DNA from: Thermodesulfobacteriota bacterium | GTDB lineage: Bacteria; Desulfobacterota; WTBG01; CAIYCZ01; CAIRTM01 | Direction: 5' to 3' | DNA length: 57,421 nucleotides | NCBI GenBank assembly: GCA_026415325.1 | Contig: JAOAHH010000141.1 | Location: forward strand, 1-57,421 | Part shown: piece by piece, positions 43,827 through 51,846 of the stretch | Numbering within the stretch: position 1 is the stretch's first letter | Layout of the letters: each line of letters opens with the position of its first letter | The notes under the pieces: generated by a model | The model's input: only the letters and a program-made list of their open reading frames with translations | The model's database searches: none | What the model was told of the DNA's origin: nothing | Program-made: the position numbers and the translations under genes

Positions 43827-45107
43827 ATGATCACACCATCCCACCCTGAATCAATGACCCCGACTCTTGCCCGCATGAAGTCGCTTCGTCTGAAAGTAGC
43901 CTTGCTGCATTCAGGAGGTCCTGCTCCCGGAGCCAACCGTGTGCTGTCGGGTGCGGCAAAGCAGTTCCTTGACCGGGGCATTCAGGTTATCGGATTCAAA
44001 AACGGCTATGAGTATCTGCAGGAGTTGCCGGCACAAGATTTACGGCCCGGCGAACACTTTATCGAAATCGACAGAACCGTGGCATCGGATGCCATCGACG
44101 CAAACTTCGTTATCATCCGCACCTCGCGCGCAAATCCCGGCAAAGACATTAAAAGTCCCGGCGATCTTGATGATCCGCAAAAAACCGAACAGCTTGACCG
44201 TATTTTAGATACGCTCAATTATCTCAGGGTCGGGGCGCTCATCTCCATCGGCGGCGATGATACCCTCAAGACCGATAATTTTCTGTACGAGCTGTCCCGC
44301 CGCCGCGTGCAACGAAAACCTGATGCATTGTTCCAGAGCGCCATTGTCCATGTTCCCAAAACCATTGACAACGACTACTACGGCATCCCATGGACGTTCG
44401 GTTATTTTACAGCAGCCGAAGCTGCCGGTCGCATCGTACGCGGATTGTATGATGATGCAAAAGCGACAAATTGCTACCATGTCGTTGAGCTCATGGGACG
44501 TAAAGCAGGCTGGTATACGGCGGCGGCGAGTATTTTCGCCCGCGGCACAAAAGCGATTATTCCCGAAGACTATGAAGCCGGAAAACCGTTCAGTCTTGCC
44601 GCGCTTGCAGAAGAACTTTTGACCATCGTCTTGCGCCGCGAGGCAGATGGAAGAGGCTATGGCGTTTTTTGTGTTGCCGAAGGGCTTGCAGATCTTTTGC
44701 CAGAAGAGGAGAAGTCGTCCATGGAGCGTGACCGCTTCGGCAACCTCCGGCTTGCCGAAGCAAAAATCGGCGAACGTATTGCCCATGCACTTGAGCGCCT
44801 GTACCGCGAAAAAACAGGTATGAAAAAGAGTTTTAAACCGCAGATTGTGGGCTATGAGACACGCCAAAACCCTCCCTCGCTCTACGATGCACTGCTCACT
44901 TCACAGCTCGGCGTCGGCGCTTATCGCCTGATCGAGCAGGGAAGGTTTGGTGAAATGGTCACCGTGCGCGATAACCTCGAAATCGACGGCATCCCGTTCA
45001 GCGCATTGATCGATCCGGAGACTTTAAAGGTTCGAAACCGCAATATCGACGTGAATGGAGATTTTTACCGGCTGCTCAGGTCACTTGAGGAAACTTTTTC
45101 ACAATAA
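43827..45107 (+). CDS. Phosphofructokinase, pyrophosphate-dependent type
   Basis: The 426-residue enzyme phosphorylates fructose-6-phosphate. The donor-site motif reads SIGGDDTLKT near 145 (GGDD rather than the ATP-type GGDG), and the catalytic loop is VPKTIDNDYYG near 175 (Lys in PKTID rather than Gly in PGTID). In characterised enzymes these two changes go with pyrophosphate as donor and a reversible reaction. MGRKAGWYTA near 223 is the sugar-binding motif. An ATG lies at 43821, but the AGGAGG site sits 1 base from it and 7 from 43827, so the latter is chosen. A terminator follows at 45171. Confidence 0.88.
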   Translation: MITPSHPESMTPTLARMKSLRLKVALLHSGGPAPGANRVLSGAAKQFLDRGIQVIGFKNGYEYLQELPAQDLRPGEHFIEIDRTVASDAIDANFVIIRTSRANPGKDIKSPGDLDDPQKTEQLDRILDTLNYLRVGALISIGGDDTLKTDNFLYELSRRRVQRKPDALFQSAIVHVPKTIDNDYYGIPWTFGYFTAAEAAGRIVRGLYDDAKATNCYHVVELMGRKAGWYTAAASIFARGTKAIIPEDYEAGKPFSLAALAEELLTIVLRREADGRGYGVFCVAEGLADLLPEEEKSSMERDRFGNLRLAEAKIGERIAHALERLYREKTGMKKSFKPQIVGYETRQNPPSLYDALLTSQLGVGAYRLIEQGRFGEMVTVRDNLEIDGIPFSALIDPETLKVRNRNIDVNGDFYRLLRSLEETFSQ

Positions 45108-45170
45108 TCACCATTGCGTGCTGAAAAGAAAAAAGTAGGCAACCACGCCGAGTTCATGGTATATAAACAC

Positions 45171-45189
45171 ACCGCGCGCCGCGGTTTTT
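45171..45189 (+). terminator. Terminator after the phosphofructokinase gene
   Basis: ACCGCG (45171-45176) and CGCGGT (45180-45185) form a tight GC-rich hairpin with a 3-base loop, followed by TTTT. It lies 64 bases after the stop and before the small ferredoxin gene. Confidence 0.6.
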
Positions 45190-45250
45190 GACAGGAGCTG
45201 CGGCGCGGTAAAAGGTGCATGAAAAAGACGTATAAGGAAAGGAGACACCA

Positions 45251-45421
45251 ATGGCAGCAAAAGTCGATGTCGAAAAATGCACAGGATGCGGCAACTGCAA
45301 AGAGGTCTGTCCGGTCGAGGCAATTACGGTTGAAGATAAGGCAAAGATCGATCCTGACACCTGTGTTGATTGCGGTACCTGCGTTGATGAGTGCCCGGTG
45401 CAGGCAATATCACTTGACTGA
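45251..45421 (+). CDS. Small 2x[4Fe-4S] ferredoxin
   Basis: The 56-residue clostridial-type ferredoxin has CTGCGNCKEVCPVEAI and CVDCGTCVDECPVQAI, i.e. two complete CxxCxxCxxxCP sets in a pseudo-twofold repeat. It has no extra domain. The ATG at 45251 follows AAAGGAGA. Promoter-like TTGACA is near 45188. It is the kind of general low-potential electron carrier used by anaerobes. A long hairpin follows directly. Confidence 0.95.
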   Translation: MAAKVDVEKCTGCGNCKEVCPVEAITVEDKAKIDPDTCVDCGTCVDECPVQAISLD

Positions 45422-45436
45422 CACGATAATCATTTT

Positions 45437-45482
45437 AGAAACAAGAACGGGATGCTTTGTGTGGCATCCCGTTCTTGTTTCT
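45437..45482. terminator. Long hairpin between convergent genes
   Basis: Nineteen-base perfect arms (45437-45455 and 45464-45482, core GAACGGGATGC) enclose an 8-base loop. It sits between the ferredoxin (+) and the porin (-) and can serve both. There is no separate T tract, the T-rich end being inside the stem. Confidence 0.7.
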
Positions 45483-45517
45483 GTCGCTCGCTGCGTATAT
45501 GCGCGTTGTCAGTCACT

Positions 45518-46828
45518 TTAATGCTCCGCGCCTTCAAGGTGTTCGTGCCGCCCAAGGGTAAACGTCCACTGCAGGAAGAGCTCCGTGGTGTCTTTGGCAA
45601 AGTTTCGCTGTGCATTTTTCACCTGCACCCTGAGTCGATTGTTTGGCGAATACTGATGCGTCAGATACAGGGAATATTCCCTGAGATGATCACGGGAGTT
45701 GAGCGGCAACTGAGTGTAATCGTACCGCACCCCGCCCGACCATTTTGGCGCAAACCGGTAGTCAATGAAACTGTATAGTCCGTGTGAGGTTTCCCGGCGC
45801 GTGCCTTCGACCTGTGAAAGAAACGATTCAGTCTGCCATTGCAGGCGTTTATAGGTTTCCTGAAACGGATGCCAGGTCAGGGTCAGGTCTGCACCTTCAA
45901 GATAATAGCGCGGCGCATCGCCTGTCTCCTCAAACCTTCCCGTAAGGCCTGAAAGCCCCCAGTCAAGAGAGAGGTTGTCCCTGAGCGCAATCCTGTTTTT
46001 GAGTCGCCCGATGTATACCGTATCGTCAAAGTCTTTGAGCCGTTTATACGGACGGACTTCTTCCTCGTGCTCATCCTCGTCTTCATGTTCATGACGTTTG
46101 CCGTTAACAACCTGCACGGTATAAGAGAATGGCGACTTCCACAGCGAGGGAAACTCACCGGCAATCCCTACGCCTTCATCGATATAACCTTCGTGACCGA
46201 GAAACACACGGTAAATTGCCGGATAATCGACCTGGGTAAGGGCATGGGGATGGATGGTGTTGAGAAGCCCGAAATTAACCCGAAATCTCCCGAGCCGCAC
46301 ATCGGTTTTGAACGGCAAAACATCCCAGGCGTCTAAGTATCCTTCCTCAAGGGAGAGGTCGTCGTCATGGTAGGAAATGTTGAAATACGCACGTGCCACT
46401 TCGTCGATCTCACCGATGAAATCAATGTCCACGCCGCGCAGGTCAAAACGGTCGTCCTCGGTGCGCATGTGGCGGTCATCGGAAAGGTTTGCAACAAAAT
46501 CGCCGGTTGCGCTGATGCGAGGCTTAATGTTGCCCAGCAGCTCTTCGATATTGTGATCCTTCTCCCGTGCCGCGACCTTATGGCTGTCCTCCTTATCAAC
46601 GGAAGCCGTTGTCCGTTCTTCGGCATGGGGTTCTGCCTCAAGCGCCTGTATCGTTTCCTGCTGCTGTTTGATGACGGTTTTAAGCTCTTGGACAAGGCCC
46701 CTGAGCTCGATGATTTCCCGCTGCAGAGCGGCAAATTCTTCACGGCTCACGTACTCGGCCGCATAGCATGCGGCACTCCAGCAAAGCAGCACCGCTCCGG
46801 TCAGAAACAATGTTACACCTGTTTTCAT
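45518..46828 (-). CDS. Outer-membrane porin-like protein with acidic/His-rich loop
   Basis: The 436-residue protein has a signal peptide (about 1-24), a coiled coil at about 27-65 (EEFAALQREIIELRGLVQEL), then beta-barrel strands such as RISATGDFVANLSDD, DVRLGRFRVNFGLLN and a C-terminal LFLQWTFTLG. A loop near residues 245-260 is HEHEDEDEHEEE, a possible metal-binding patch. The layout (coiled coil plus phosphoporin-like barrel) resembles proteins annotated as zinc-regulated outer-membrane receptors, but no TonB plug domain is seen. A GAGGAGG site precedes the start. It lies downstream of a small Cys/His membrane protein on the same strand, suggesting a metal-related unit. Confidence 0.75.
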   Translation of the reverse strand: MKTGVTLFLTGAVLLCWSAACYAAEYVSREEFAALQREIIELRGLVQELKTVIKQQQETIQALEAEPHAEERTTASVDKEDSHKVAAREKDHNIEELLGNIKPRISATGDFVANLSDDRHMRTEDDRFDLRGVDIDFIGEIDEVARAYFNISYHDDDLSLEEGYLDAWDVLPFKTDVRLGRFRVNFGLLNTIHPHALTQVDYPAIYRVFLGHEGYIDEGVGIAGEFPSLWKSPFSYTVQVVNGKRHEHEDEDEHEEEVRPYKRLKDFDDTVYIGRLKNRIALRDNLSLDWGLSGLTGRFEETGDAPRYYLEGADLTLTWHPFQETYKRLQWQTESFLSQVEGTRRETSHGLYSFIDYRFAPKWSGGVRYDYTQLPLNSRDHLREYSLYLTHQYSPNNRLRVQVKNAQRNFAKDTTELFLQWTFTLGRHEHLEGAEH

Positions 46829-46865
46829 AAGCCAGCCCTCCTCAAAAAATCGTTTATACCGCTTC

Positions 46866-46899
46866 GGTCTGCCAATATGTGGCGGTGCAGACCTTTTTT
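46866..46899. promoter_or_regulatory. Stem-loop in the porin leader
   Basis: GGTCTGC (46866-46872) pairs with GCAGACC (46887-46893), with TTTTTT following on the plus strand (46894-46899). No plus-strand gene ends here. On the minus strand it lies 38 bases before the porin start, so it could be a leader control element or the end of an antisense transcript. A second hairpin (ATCCCG/CGGGAT, 46942-46958) may terminate the small gene upstream. Confidence 0.35.
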
Positions 46900-46997
46900 A
46901 TGCGGTTTTTACATAAAAGCCTTTTACACTGCACAGTCGAAATCCCGAAGCACGGGATAATGCTTATGCCTGAAAGTACGGGGTGGTTAAAGAAGAG

Positions 46998-47357
46998 CTA
47001 AATGAGACAAAAAGATGGCGGCGCCCGGGTAACCTGTGGGCCGGGAAAGCAAAGCGAGGTAAAACGTTGTGCATTGTCAGCCCCCCCAACGCATAATTTT
47101 TTCAGAACCGTAGCAGCGGAAAGCGTTATCAGAATAAGTGCTGGGGAAAGCAAAGGTGGTTGGGTTTTTCCTGCTTTATCGGTCTTGATCCATTGACATG
47201 ATGCATCATATTCAGTAGAAATCTCTGCTTTCAATGGGCAGTGTTTGTGAACGATGTGAATGAAACAGCAGCAGAGAAGAAAAATACCGGAAAGCAGAAC
47301 GATAAAGCATATCGTCCTGTTTTGCTTTGTTTTTGCCGTTTTTATTAATCGTTGCAT
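46998..47357 (-). CDS. Small membrane protein with Cys/His and RAPP end, function unknown
   Basis: The 119-residue protein has one N-terminal TM (about 15-35, rich in Cys), then HIVHKHCPLKAE and a CQW segment, a second hydrophobic stretch (PALILITLSAATVL) and a tail ending in TRAPPSFCLI. The pattern of a short membrane anchor, His/Cys and a terminal R-A-P-P resembles the DUF2946-type small proteins found near metal-uptake genes. It is followed by the porin gene on the same strand. No ribosome site is visible, and the promoter's -10 lies only six bases before the ATG, so the mRNA may be leaderless. Confidence 0.5.
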   Translation of the reverse strand: MQRLIKTAKTKQNRTICFIVLLSGIFLLCCCFIHIVHKHCPLKAEISTEYDASCQWIKTDKAGKTQPPLLSPALILITLSAATVLKKLCVGGADNAQRFTSLCFPGPQVTRAPPSFCLI

Positions 47358-47363
47358 GGAAAT

Positions 47364-47392
47364 ACAATAAAATATTTTTATCTTTTTGTCAA
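47364..47392 (-). promoter_or_regulatory. Promoter of the small membrane protein gene
   Basis: On the minus strand TTGACA (47387-47392) and TATTGT (47364-47369) are separated by exactly 17 bases. The AT-rich spacer is nearly palindromic (ATAAAAATATTTTAT), which could be an operator. The predicted transcription start falls at or next to the ATG at 47357. Confidence 0.6.
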
Positions 47393-47562
47393 ACAGTCAT
47401 GTTGTTTCCGTCAGAGTGCGCCGTGCACCTTGAGCCGTTTTTAGGAATCACGATCCGCACACCTCTGTATCACGAAACTCGGATACGCAGTTCTTCTTGC
47501 CCGTCACGTTCGTCAGTGCTACAATGGCTGGGTAACCATAATTTTTCAGGAGGAGCATGCGC

Positions 47563-48843
47563 ATGGCACGAAAAATTACTGAAATCAAAGCCCTTGAAAT
47601 TTTGGACTCCCGTGGCAATCCCACGCTTCGTGCATTTGTGACACTTGATAACGGTATTACCGCTTCTGCTTCAGTACCTTCAGGCGCATCGACCGGCGAG
47701 AACGAAGCCGTTGAGTTGCGCGATGGGGACAAAAAACGCTACGGCGGCAAGGGTGTCCTGAAAGCAGTTGCCAACGTCAATAAGATCATCGCCCCGAAGC
47801 TCATCGGTATGGATCCGGCACGGCAGGCAGACATCGACTATCGCATGATCGAGCTCGATGCCACCCCTAACAAAAAGAAACTCGGCGCTAACGCAATTCT
47901 TGGCGTTTCAATGGCTGTGGCACGCGCTGCTGCCGCAGCAGCGGGCATTCCGCTGTATGCATATCTTGGCGGCACCGGCGCCGTGCGCCTCCCGGTTCCT
48001 ATGATGAATATTCTCAACGGCGGCAAACACGCCGACAATAGCGTTGATTTTCAGGAATTTATGGTCATGCCAATCGGCGCGCCAACGTTTGCCGAAGCGC
48101 TCCGCTACGGCGCCGAAACGTTTGCCGCGCTCAAGGACATTCTAAAGAAAAAAGGCCATGTCACCAGCGTTGGTGATGAAGGCGGTTTTGCGCCCAATCT
48201 CGGCAGCAACGATGAGGCCTGCGATGTGATTGTTGAGGCAATCAAAAAGGCCGGCTATAAACCCGGCAAGGATGTGGCAATTGCCCTTGACCCTGCGGCA
48301 AGCTCGTTCTATGAGGAGACCGCCTATAACCTCAGCAAGTCCCGGCAGGGGAAAAAGACGACCGCAGACATGATTGCGCTGTATAAAAAGTGGATCGAAA
48401 AGTATCCTATCGTCTCGATCGAGGATGGGCTTGCAGAAAACGATTGGCAAGGATTTCAGAAACTCACCGCGCAACTCGGCTCCAAAATCCAGATTGTCGG
48501 CGATGACCTCTATGTCACAAACACGAAATTTATCGCCCGCGGCATTAAAGAAAAAAGCACGAATGCGGTTCTGATCAAACTCAACCAAATCGGTACCGTC
48601 ACCGAAACCGTTGAAGCAATCCAGATGTGCCGGCAGGCCGGTTGGGGCTTTGTGATTTCTCACCGCTCCGGAGAGACCGAAGACGCTTTCATGGCAGACT
48701 TTGCCGTTGCCATGGGCGGCGGTCAAATCAAAACCGGTTCTGCCTGCCGCAGCGAGCGGATCTGTAAATACAACCGGCTGCTTGAAATCGAGGCAGAACT
48801 CGGAAAAAGCGGCGTTTTTGTAAATCCGTTTACCACTCCGTAA
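47563..48843 (+). CDS. eno: Enolase
   Basis: The 426-residue glycolytic enzyme interconverts 2-phosphoglycerate and phosphoenolpyruvate. It has the N-terminal [20 protein letters not shown] loop, the GDEGGFAPN segment near 203, metal ligands around [18 protein letters not shown] and VGDDLYVTN, and SHRSGETED near 365. Two in-frame ATGs follow the AGGAGG site; 47563 has the better 9-base spacing, with 47557 an alternative. It stands alone, with the PPi-type phosphofructokinase 2.5 kb away. Confidence 0.97.
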   Translation: MARKITEIKALEILDSRGNPTLRAFVTLDNGITASASVPSGASTGENEAVELRDGDKKRYGGKGVLKAVANVNKIIAPKLIGMDPARQADIDYRMIELDATPNKKKLGANAILGVSMAVARAAAAAAGIPLYAYLGGTGAVRLPVPMMNILNGGKHADNSVDFQEFMVMPIGAPTFAEALRYGAETFAALKDILKKKGHVTSVGDEGGFAPNLGSNDEACDVIVEAIKKAGYKPGKDVAIALDPAASSFYEETAYNLSKSRQGKKTTADMIALYKKWIEKYPIVSIEDGLAENDWQGFQKLTAQLGSKIQIVGDDLYVTNTKFIARGIKEKSTNAVLIKLNQIGTVTETVEAIQMCRQAGWGFVISHRSGETEDAFMADFAVAMGGGQIKTGSACRSERICKYNRLLEIEAELGKSGVFVNPFTTP

Positions 48844-49015
48844 TGCCGCCGGAAATAAGGGGTTGCAGAAAACAGGTGGTGAGCATACGGTGGGAGTGGT
48901 TTCGGCAGCGATATTATCACAGATAAATCATCTCTTCTGCCCTACACGGGCTTCCAAGGCTGTAATACTCTTCGCAATATTTGGGTATCTGATATGCTGC
49001 CGATAGTTAGCTTTT

Positions 49016-49468
49016 ATGGAAAAATGGAAAATTAACCTAATCATTGACGCCTGTATGCTGCTTTGCGGCGCAGCCCTTGCGGGGATCGGGTTACTGTTGA
49101 AGTATGTGCTTCCGCCCGGCAGAGAACGCATGGCAATCTACGGCCGCAACGTAGATCTGACGTTGCTTGGCCTTGACCGTCATGAATGGGGAGCAATCCA
49201 TCTGTGGCTTGCTTGCGGAATGGTGGCGCTGGTGGTGTTGCATCTTCTTGTGCACCTCCCGTGGATTGTAGCAATACTAAGAAAAGTAACGCTGCAGAGT
49301 GCTCCTCGGATCGGAGCGGTGGCTGTATTTCTCTTGCTTTGCCTTGCTCTTATGGTGACTCCTTTCTTCATAACACCCCGGATTATTGAGGTTGGATCAG
49401 ATGCGGCACATGCCCCGTTTGTCGGCAAAGGAAGCGGGAGAGGCGTGCTGCACGGCCGCGCCAGATAG
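49016..49468 (+). CDS. DUF4405 membrane protein (possible cytochrome-b-like subunit)
   Basis: The 150-residue protein has three or four TM segments (about 7-30, 60-85, 90-110 region). A GLDRHEWGAIHLWLACGMVALVVLHLLVH stretch spaces several His residues (residues about 51-80) as in b-haem membrane domains and matches DUF4405. Whether it binds haem is not shown. It has no good ribosome site. It precedes the Mrp ATPase by 90 bases on the same strand and may start the redox cluster. Confidence 0.68.
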   Translation: MEKWKINLIIDACMLLCGAALAGIGLLLKYVLPPGRERMAIYGRNVDLTLLGLDRHEWGAIHLWLACGMVALVVLHLLVHLPWIVAILRKVTLQSAPRIGAVAVFLLLCLALMVTPFFITPRIIEVGSDAAHAPFVGKGSGRGVLHGRAR

Positions 49469-49558
49469 CGCACGGGTGCTCGGTGGCGATGCTTAGTGAG
49501 GAATGTTGTTTTGACATTCGGAAAGAATCTCTCATTGACCGGAAAGGAGTAATGGTGC

Positions 49559-50455
49559 ATGAGCGAAAAAACCTGTGGCACAAACACTCACTGCCAATCC
49601 TGCAGCAGCGCCGGGACGTGTTCGGCAGAAGAAAAGGAGCGGCACGCCCAGCAGCTCATTGACAACACCTTAAAAAACATCAAGCATACCTTTATGGTCC
49701 TGAGCGGTAAGGGCGGGGTTGGAAAAAGCTCGGTGTCGGTGAACCTTGCCGCAACGCTTGCAGAGCAAGGTAAAGTGGTGGGCATTCTTGATGCTGACAT
49801 TCATGGCCCGAACATCCCGAAAATGCTCGGCGTTGAAGAGCGGCGGCCGTGCGCAGCGCCCGGACCGGTTGACGGCATTCTGCCGATCGAAGTGGGGAGT
49901 AACCTCAGGGTCATGTCTATCGGTTTTTTTCTCAACAGGGAAGAAGATGCGATCATCTGGCGCGGCCCCATGAAACACGGCCTCATGAAACAGTTTCTTG
50001 GAGAAGTACAGTGGGGTGCGCTTGACTATCTTGTTATCGATCTTCCGCCGGGTACCGGCGATGAAGCATTGAGCATCGCACACCTCATCAAAAAAGTGCA
50101 CGGCGCTTTGATCGTTACCACACCGCAGGATGTGGCACTGCTCGATTCAAAAAAAAGCATCTCTTTTTGCCGCGAATTGAAAATCCCTCTGATCGCTGTT
50201 GTCGAAAACATGAGCGGAATGCGCTGCCCGCACTGCAACAAGGAAATTAACCTGTTCAAAGTCGGCGGCGGTGAGCGGATCGCAAAAAAAATGAAAGTTC
50301 CGTTTTTAGGGCGGGTGCCGCTTGATCCTGCGATGGTGCTCTGCACGGATGAAGGCAGGCCGTTTGTCATTGCCCATCCTGATTCGCCTGTGGCCGAAGC
50401 CTTCCGATCGATCGCGCACGCATGGAAAAAGCTCCTTAATGACTCGAACCGTTAA
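49559..50455 (+). CDS. Mrp/NBP35-family Fe-S carrier ATPase
   Basis: The 298-residue P-loop ATPase assembles or carries [4Fe-4S] clusters. It has an N-terminal Cys group (CGTNTHCQSCSSAGTC, residues 5-20) as in Nbp35, the deviant Walker A GKGGVGKSS near 50, DADIHGPNIPKMLG near 80, LPPGTGDEALS near 163, and the C-terminal CPHC pair near 222 that bridges a cluster in the dimer. An AAAGGAG site precedes the start. It heads a run of sulfur and flavin genes ending in NifU-NifS, which fits a role in Fe-S maturation. Confidence 0.93.
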   Translation: MSEKTCGTNTHCQSCSSAGTCSAEEKERHAQQLIDNTLKNIKHTFMVLSGKGGVGKSSVSVNLAATLAEQGKVVGILDADIHGPNIPKMLGVEERRPCAAPGPVDGILPIEVGSNLRVMSIGFFLNREEDAIIWRGPMKHGLMKQFLGEVQWGALDYLVIDLPPGTGDEALSIAHLIKKVHGALIVTTPQDVALLDSKKSISFCRELKIPLIAVVENMSGMRCPHCNKEINLFKVGGGERIAKKMKVPFLGRVPLDPAMVLCTDEGRPFVIAHPDSPVAEAFRSIAHAWKKLLNDSNR

Positions 50456-50484
50456 CGCCATTCTGCAAAACGGCCATCATCTCA

Positions 50485-51225
50485 ATGCTTGAGCGGCTTT
50501 ATCACTATACGCGAAAAAGAAGTGAAGCGACTTGTATTGCCGATGTCCGCATCGGACTGTGCTACACCGCGGTCATGCTCGATGACGGTTGCGTTGGGCT
50601 TGCCTATACATTCCGCGAAGCGGTCCAGCGTTGCTGCGCAACCCGAAAACATTCTCAGCCCTTTACCGGGCGATCGATAGTTGAAATGTTGAGGGGTATT
50701 ACCTCCGGTGATATGCTCGAGCGCACGGTTGGCATCGCCGCAGCGAACGCGGTACTCAACCGTGAGAGCGACCGCCTTGTGGATGGCGACGCTTTGGACC
50801 TGATCGAGCTGCGGCATGATGATGTTGTCGGCATGGTCGGATATTTTGGACCGCTTGTCGAGGCGCTTCGCAAACGCGTTCGCCGTCTTTTGATATTTGA
50901 ACAGAAAAGCATCGCCTCCGAAGAGGTCTATCCTGAAGAGAAGGCGCCTGCATTGCTGCAAAACTGCACGGTCGCGCTCATCACCGCGACGACGATTATC
51001 AACAATACGTTCGAGCAGCTCATCAATGCGGCGACATCCTGCCGGGTTCGCGTCGTGCTGGGGCCGTCAACACCGCTTGCGCCCGAAGTTTTTGCACCCC
51101 TCGGCGTATCGCTCCTGTCCGGTGTAATTGTTGCCGACCCTGCTGCAGTGCTTCGGATTGTCAGCGAAGGTGGCGGCATGCAGGCTTTTAAAAACTGCGT
51201 GAAAAAGGTAAACTTAAAATTATGA
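50485..51225 (+). CDS. DUF364/DUF4213 protein (putative heavy-metal chelation)
   Basis: The 246-residue protein has an N-terminal DUF4213-like part (IADVRIGLCYTAVMLDDGCVGLAY) and a C-terminal Rossmann-like DUF364 part (VGMVGYFGPLVEALRKRV, then ALLQNCTVALITATTIINNT and RVVLGPSTPL). Such proteins are linked to metal handling in anaerobes, but no activity is established that I know of. Its stop overlaps the next start (ATGA at 51222-51225). Confidence 0.8.
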   Translation: MLERLYHYTRKRSEATCIADVRIGLCYTAVMLDDGCVGLAYTFREAVQRCCATRKHSQPFTGRSIVEMLRGITSGDMLERTVGIAAANAVLNRESDRLVDGDALDLIELRHDDVVGMVGYFGPLVEALRKRVRRLLIFEQKSIASEEVYPEEKAPALLQNCTVALITATTIINNTFEQLINAATSCRVRVVLGPSTPLAPEVFAPLGVSLLSGVIVADPAAVLRIVSEGGGMQAFKNCVKKVNLKL

Positions 51226-51830
51226 GCATGGCAAAAAAACTCTCAAAAGCCGAGATACGAAAAAAGATCCTCGCGGTGCTTGAAAAAACATCCGGTAAAG
51301 CTGATATGCGTTCGGGAAAACACCGCTGCGGCATGGTGCACCGCACCGCGCTGGTACTTGCCACTTCGTATAAAGACCACCCCCGCGCAACAGCACTTGA
51401 GTTTTTCAACGAGGGGCTTACGCTGTATATTCTCGGCGGTCCGGGCGGCAAAATCGCAAATATCCGCCGCAATCCTCTGGTGTCTGCCTTCATTTACGAA
51501 CAGCCCATGGACCACCGCAAGGTGCAGCAGAGTTTGCAAATTTTCGGCACTGCAGAACTCATCGCTATGCGCAATCATCCGCGACTTTTTCGGGCAAAAC
51601 TGCGAAAATGGAATCTCGACACGGTGATGCGAAACCTCCTCTCACCGCTGGTCAGGGCGCAACGCCTTGACGGTGATGCAGCCGATCGGTATGTCAACAA
51701 AATGATCAATGCTTGCAGCTTCATCAAAATTGTGCCGGATAGAATCATTATGAAGGAGTATTATCCAGATTTTTCGATGAAACAGTATGAGTGGCGTGCC
51801 ACTGCACGAAGCGATACGTCTTTAGAGTAA
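51222..51830 (+). CDS. Flavin split-barrel protein (PNPOx-like), copy 1
   Basis: The 202-residue protein has the FMN-binding split-barrel pattern: TALVLATSYKDHPRATALEFF near 35-55, LTLYILGGPGGKIANIRRNP near 65-85, and a conserved PMDHRKVQQSLQIFGTAEL near 95-113. The N-terminal about 30 residues are Lys-rich. Two ATGs at 51222 and 51228 are possible. It is translationally coupled to the DUF364 gene. A second gene of the same type lies at 54207, with closely matching motifs, pointing to duplication within the cluster. Confidence 0.8.
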   Translation: MSMAKKLSKAEIRKKILAVLEKTSGKADMRSGKHRCGMVHRTALVLATSYKDHPRATALEFFNEGLTLYILGGPGGKIANIRRNPLVSAFIYEQPMDHRKVQQSLQIFGTAELIAMRNHPRLFRAKLRKWNLDTVMRNLLSPLVRAQRLDGDAADRYVNKMINACSFIKIVPDRIIMKEYYPDFSMKQYEWRATARSDTSLE

Positions 51831-51846
51831 CAACGAAGGTGCGAAC

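Noticed and set aside
45020-45045. GGTTCGA motif suggesting a tRNA T-arm
   Set aside because: It is inside the phosphofructokinase coding sequence, and no acceptor or anticodon stem can be formed around it. No tRNA was found elsewhere.
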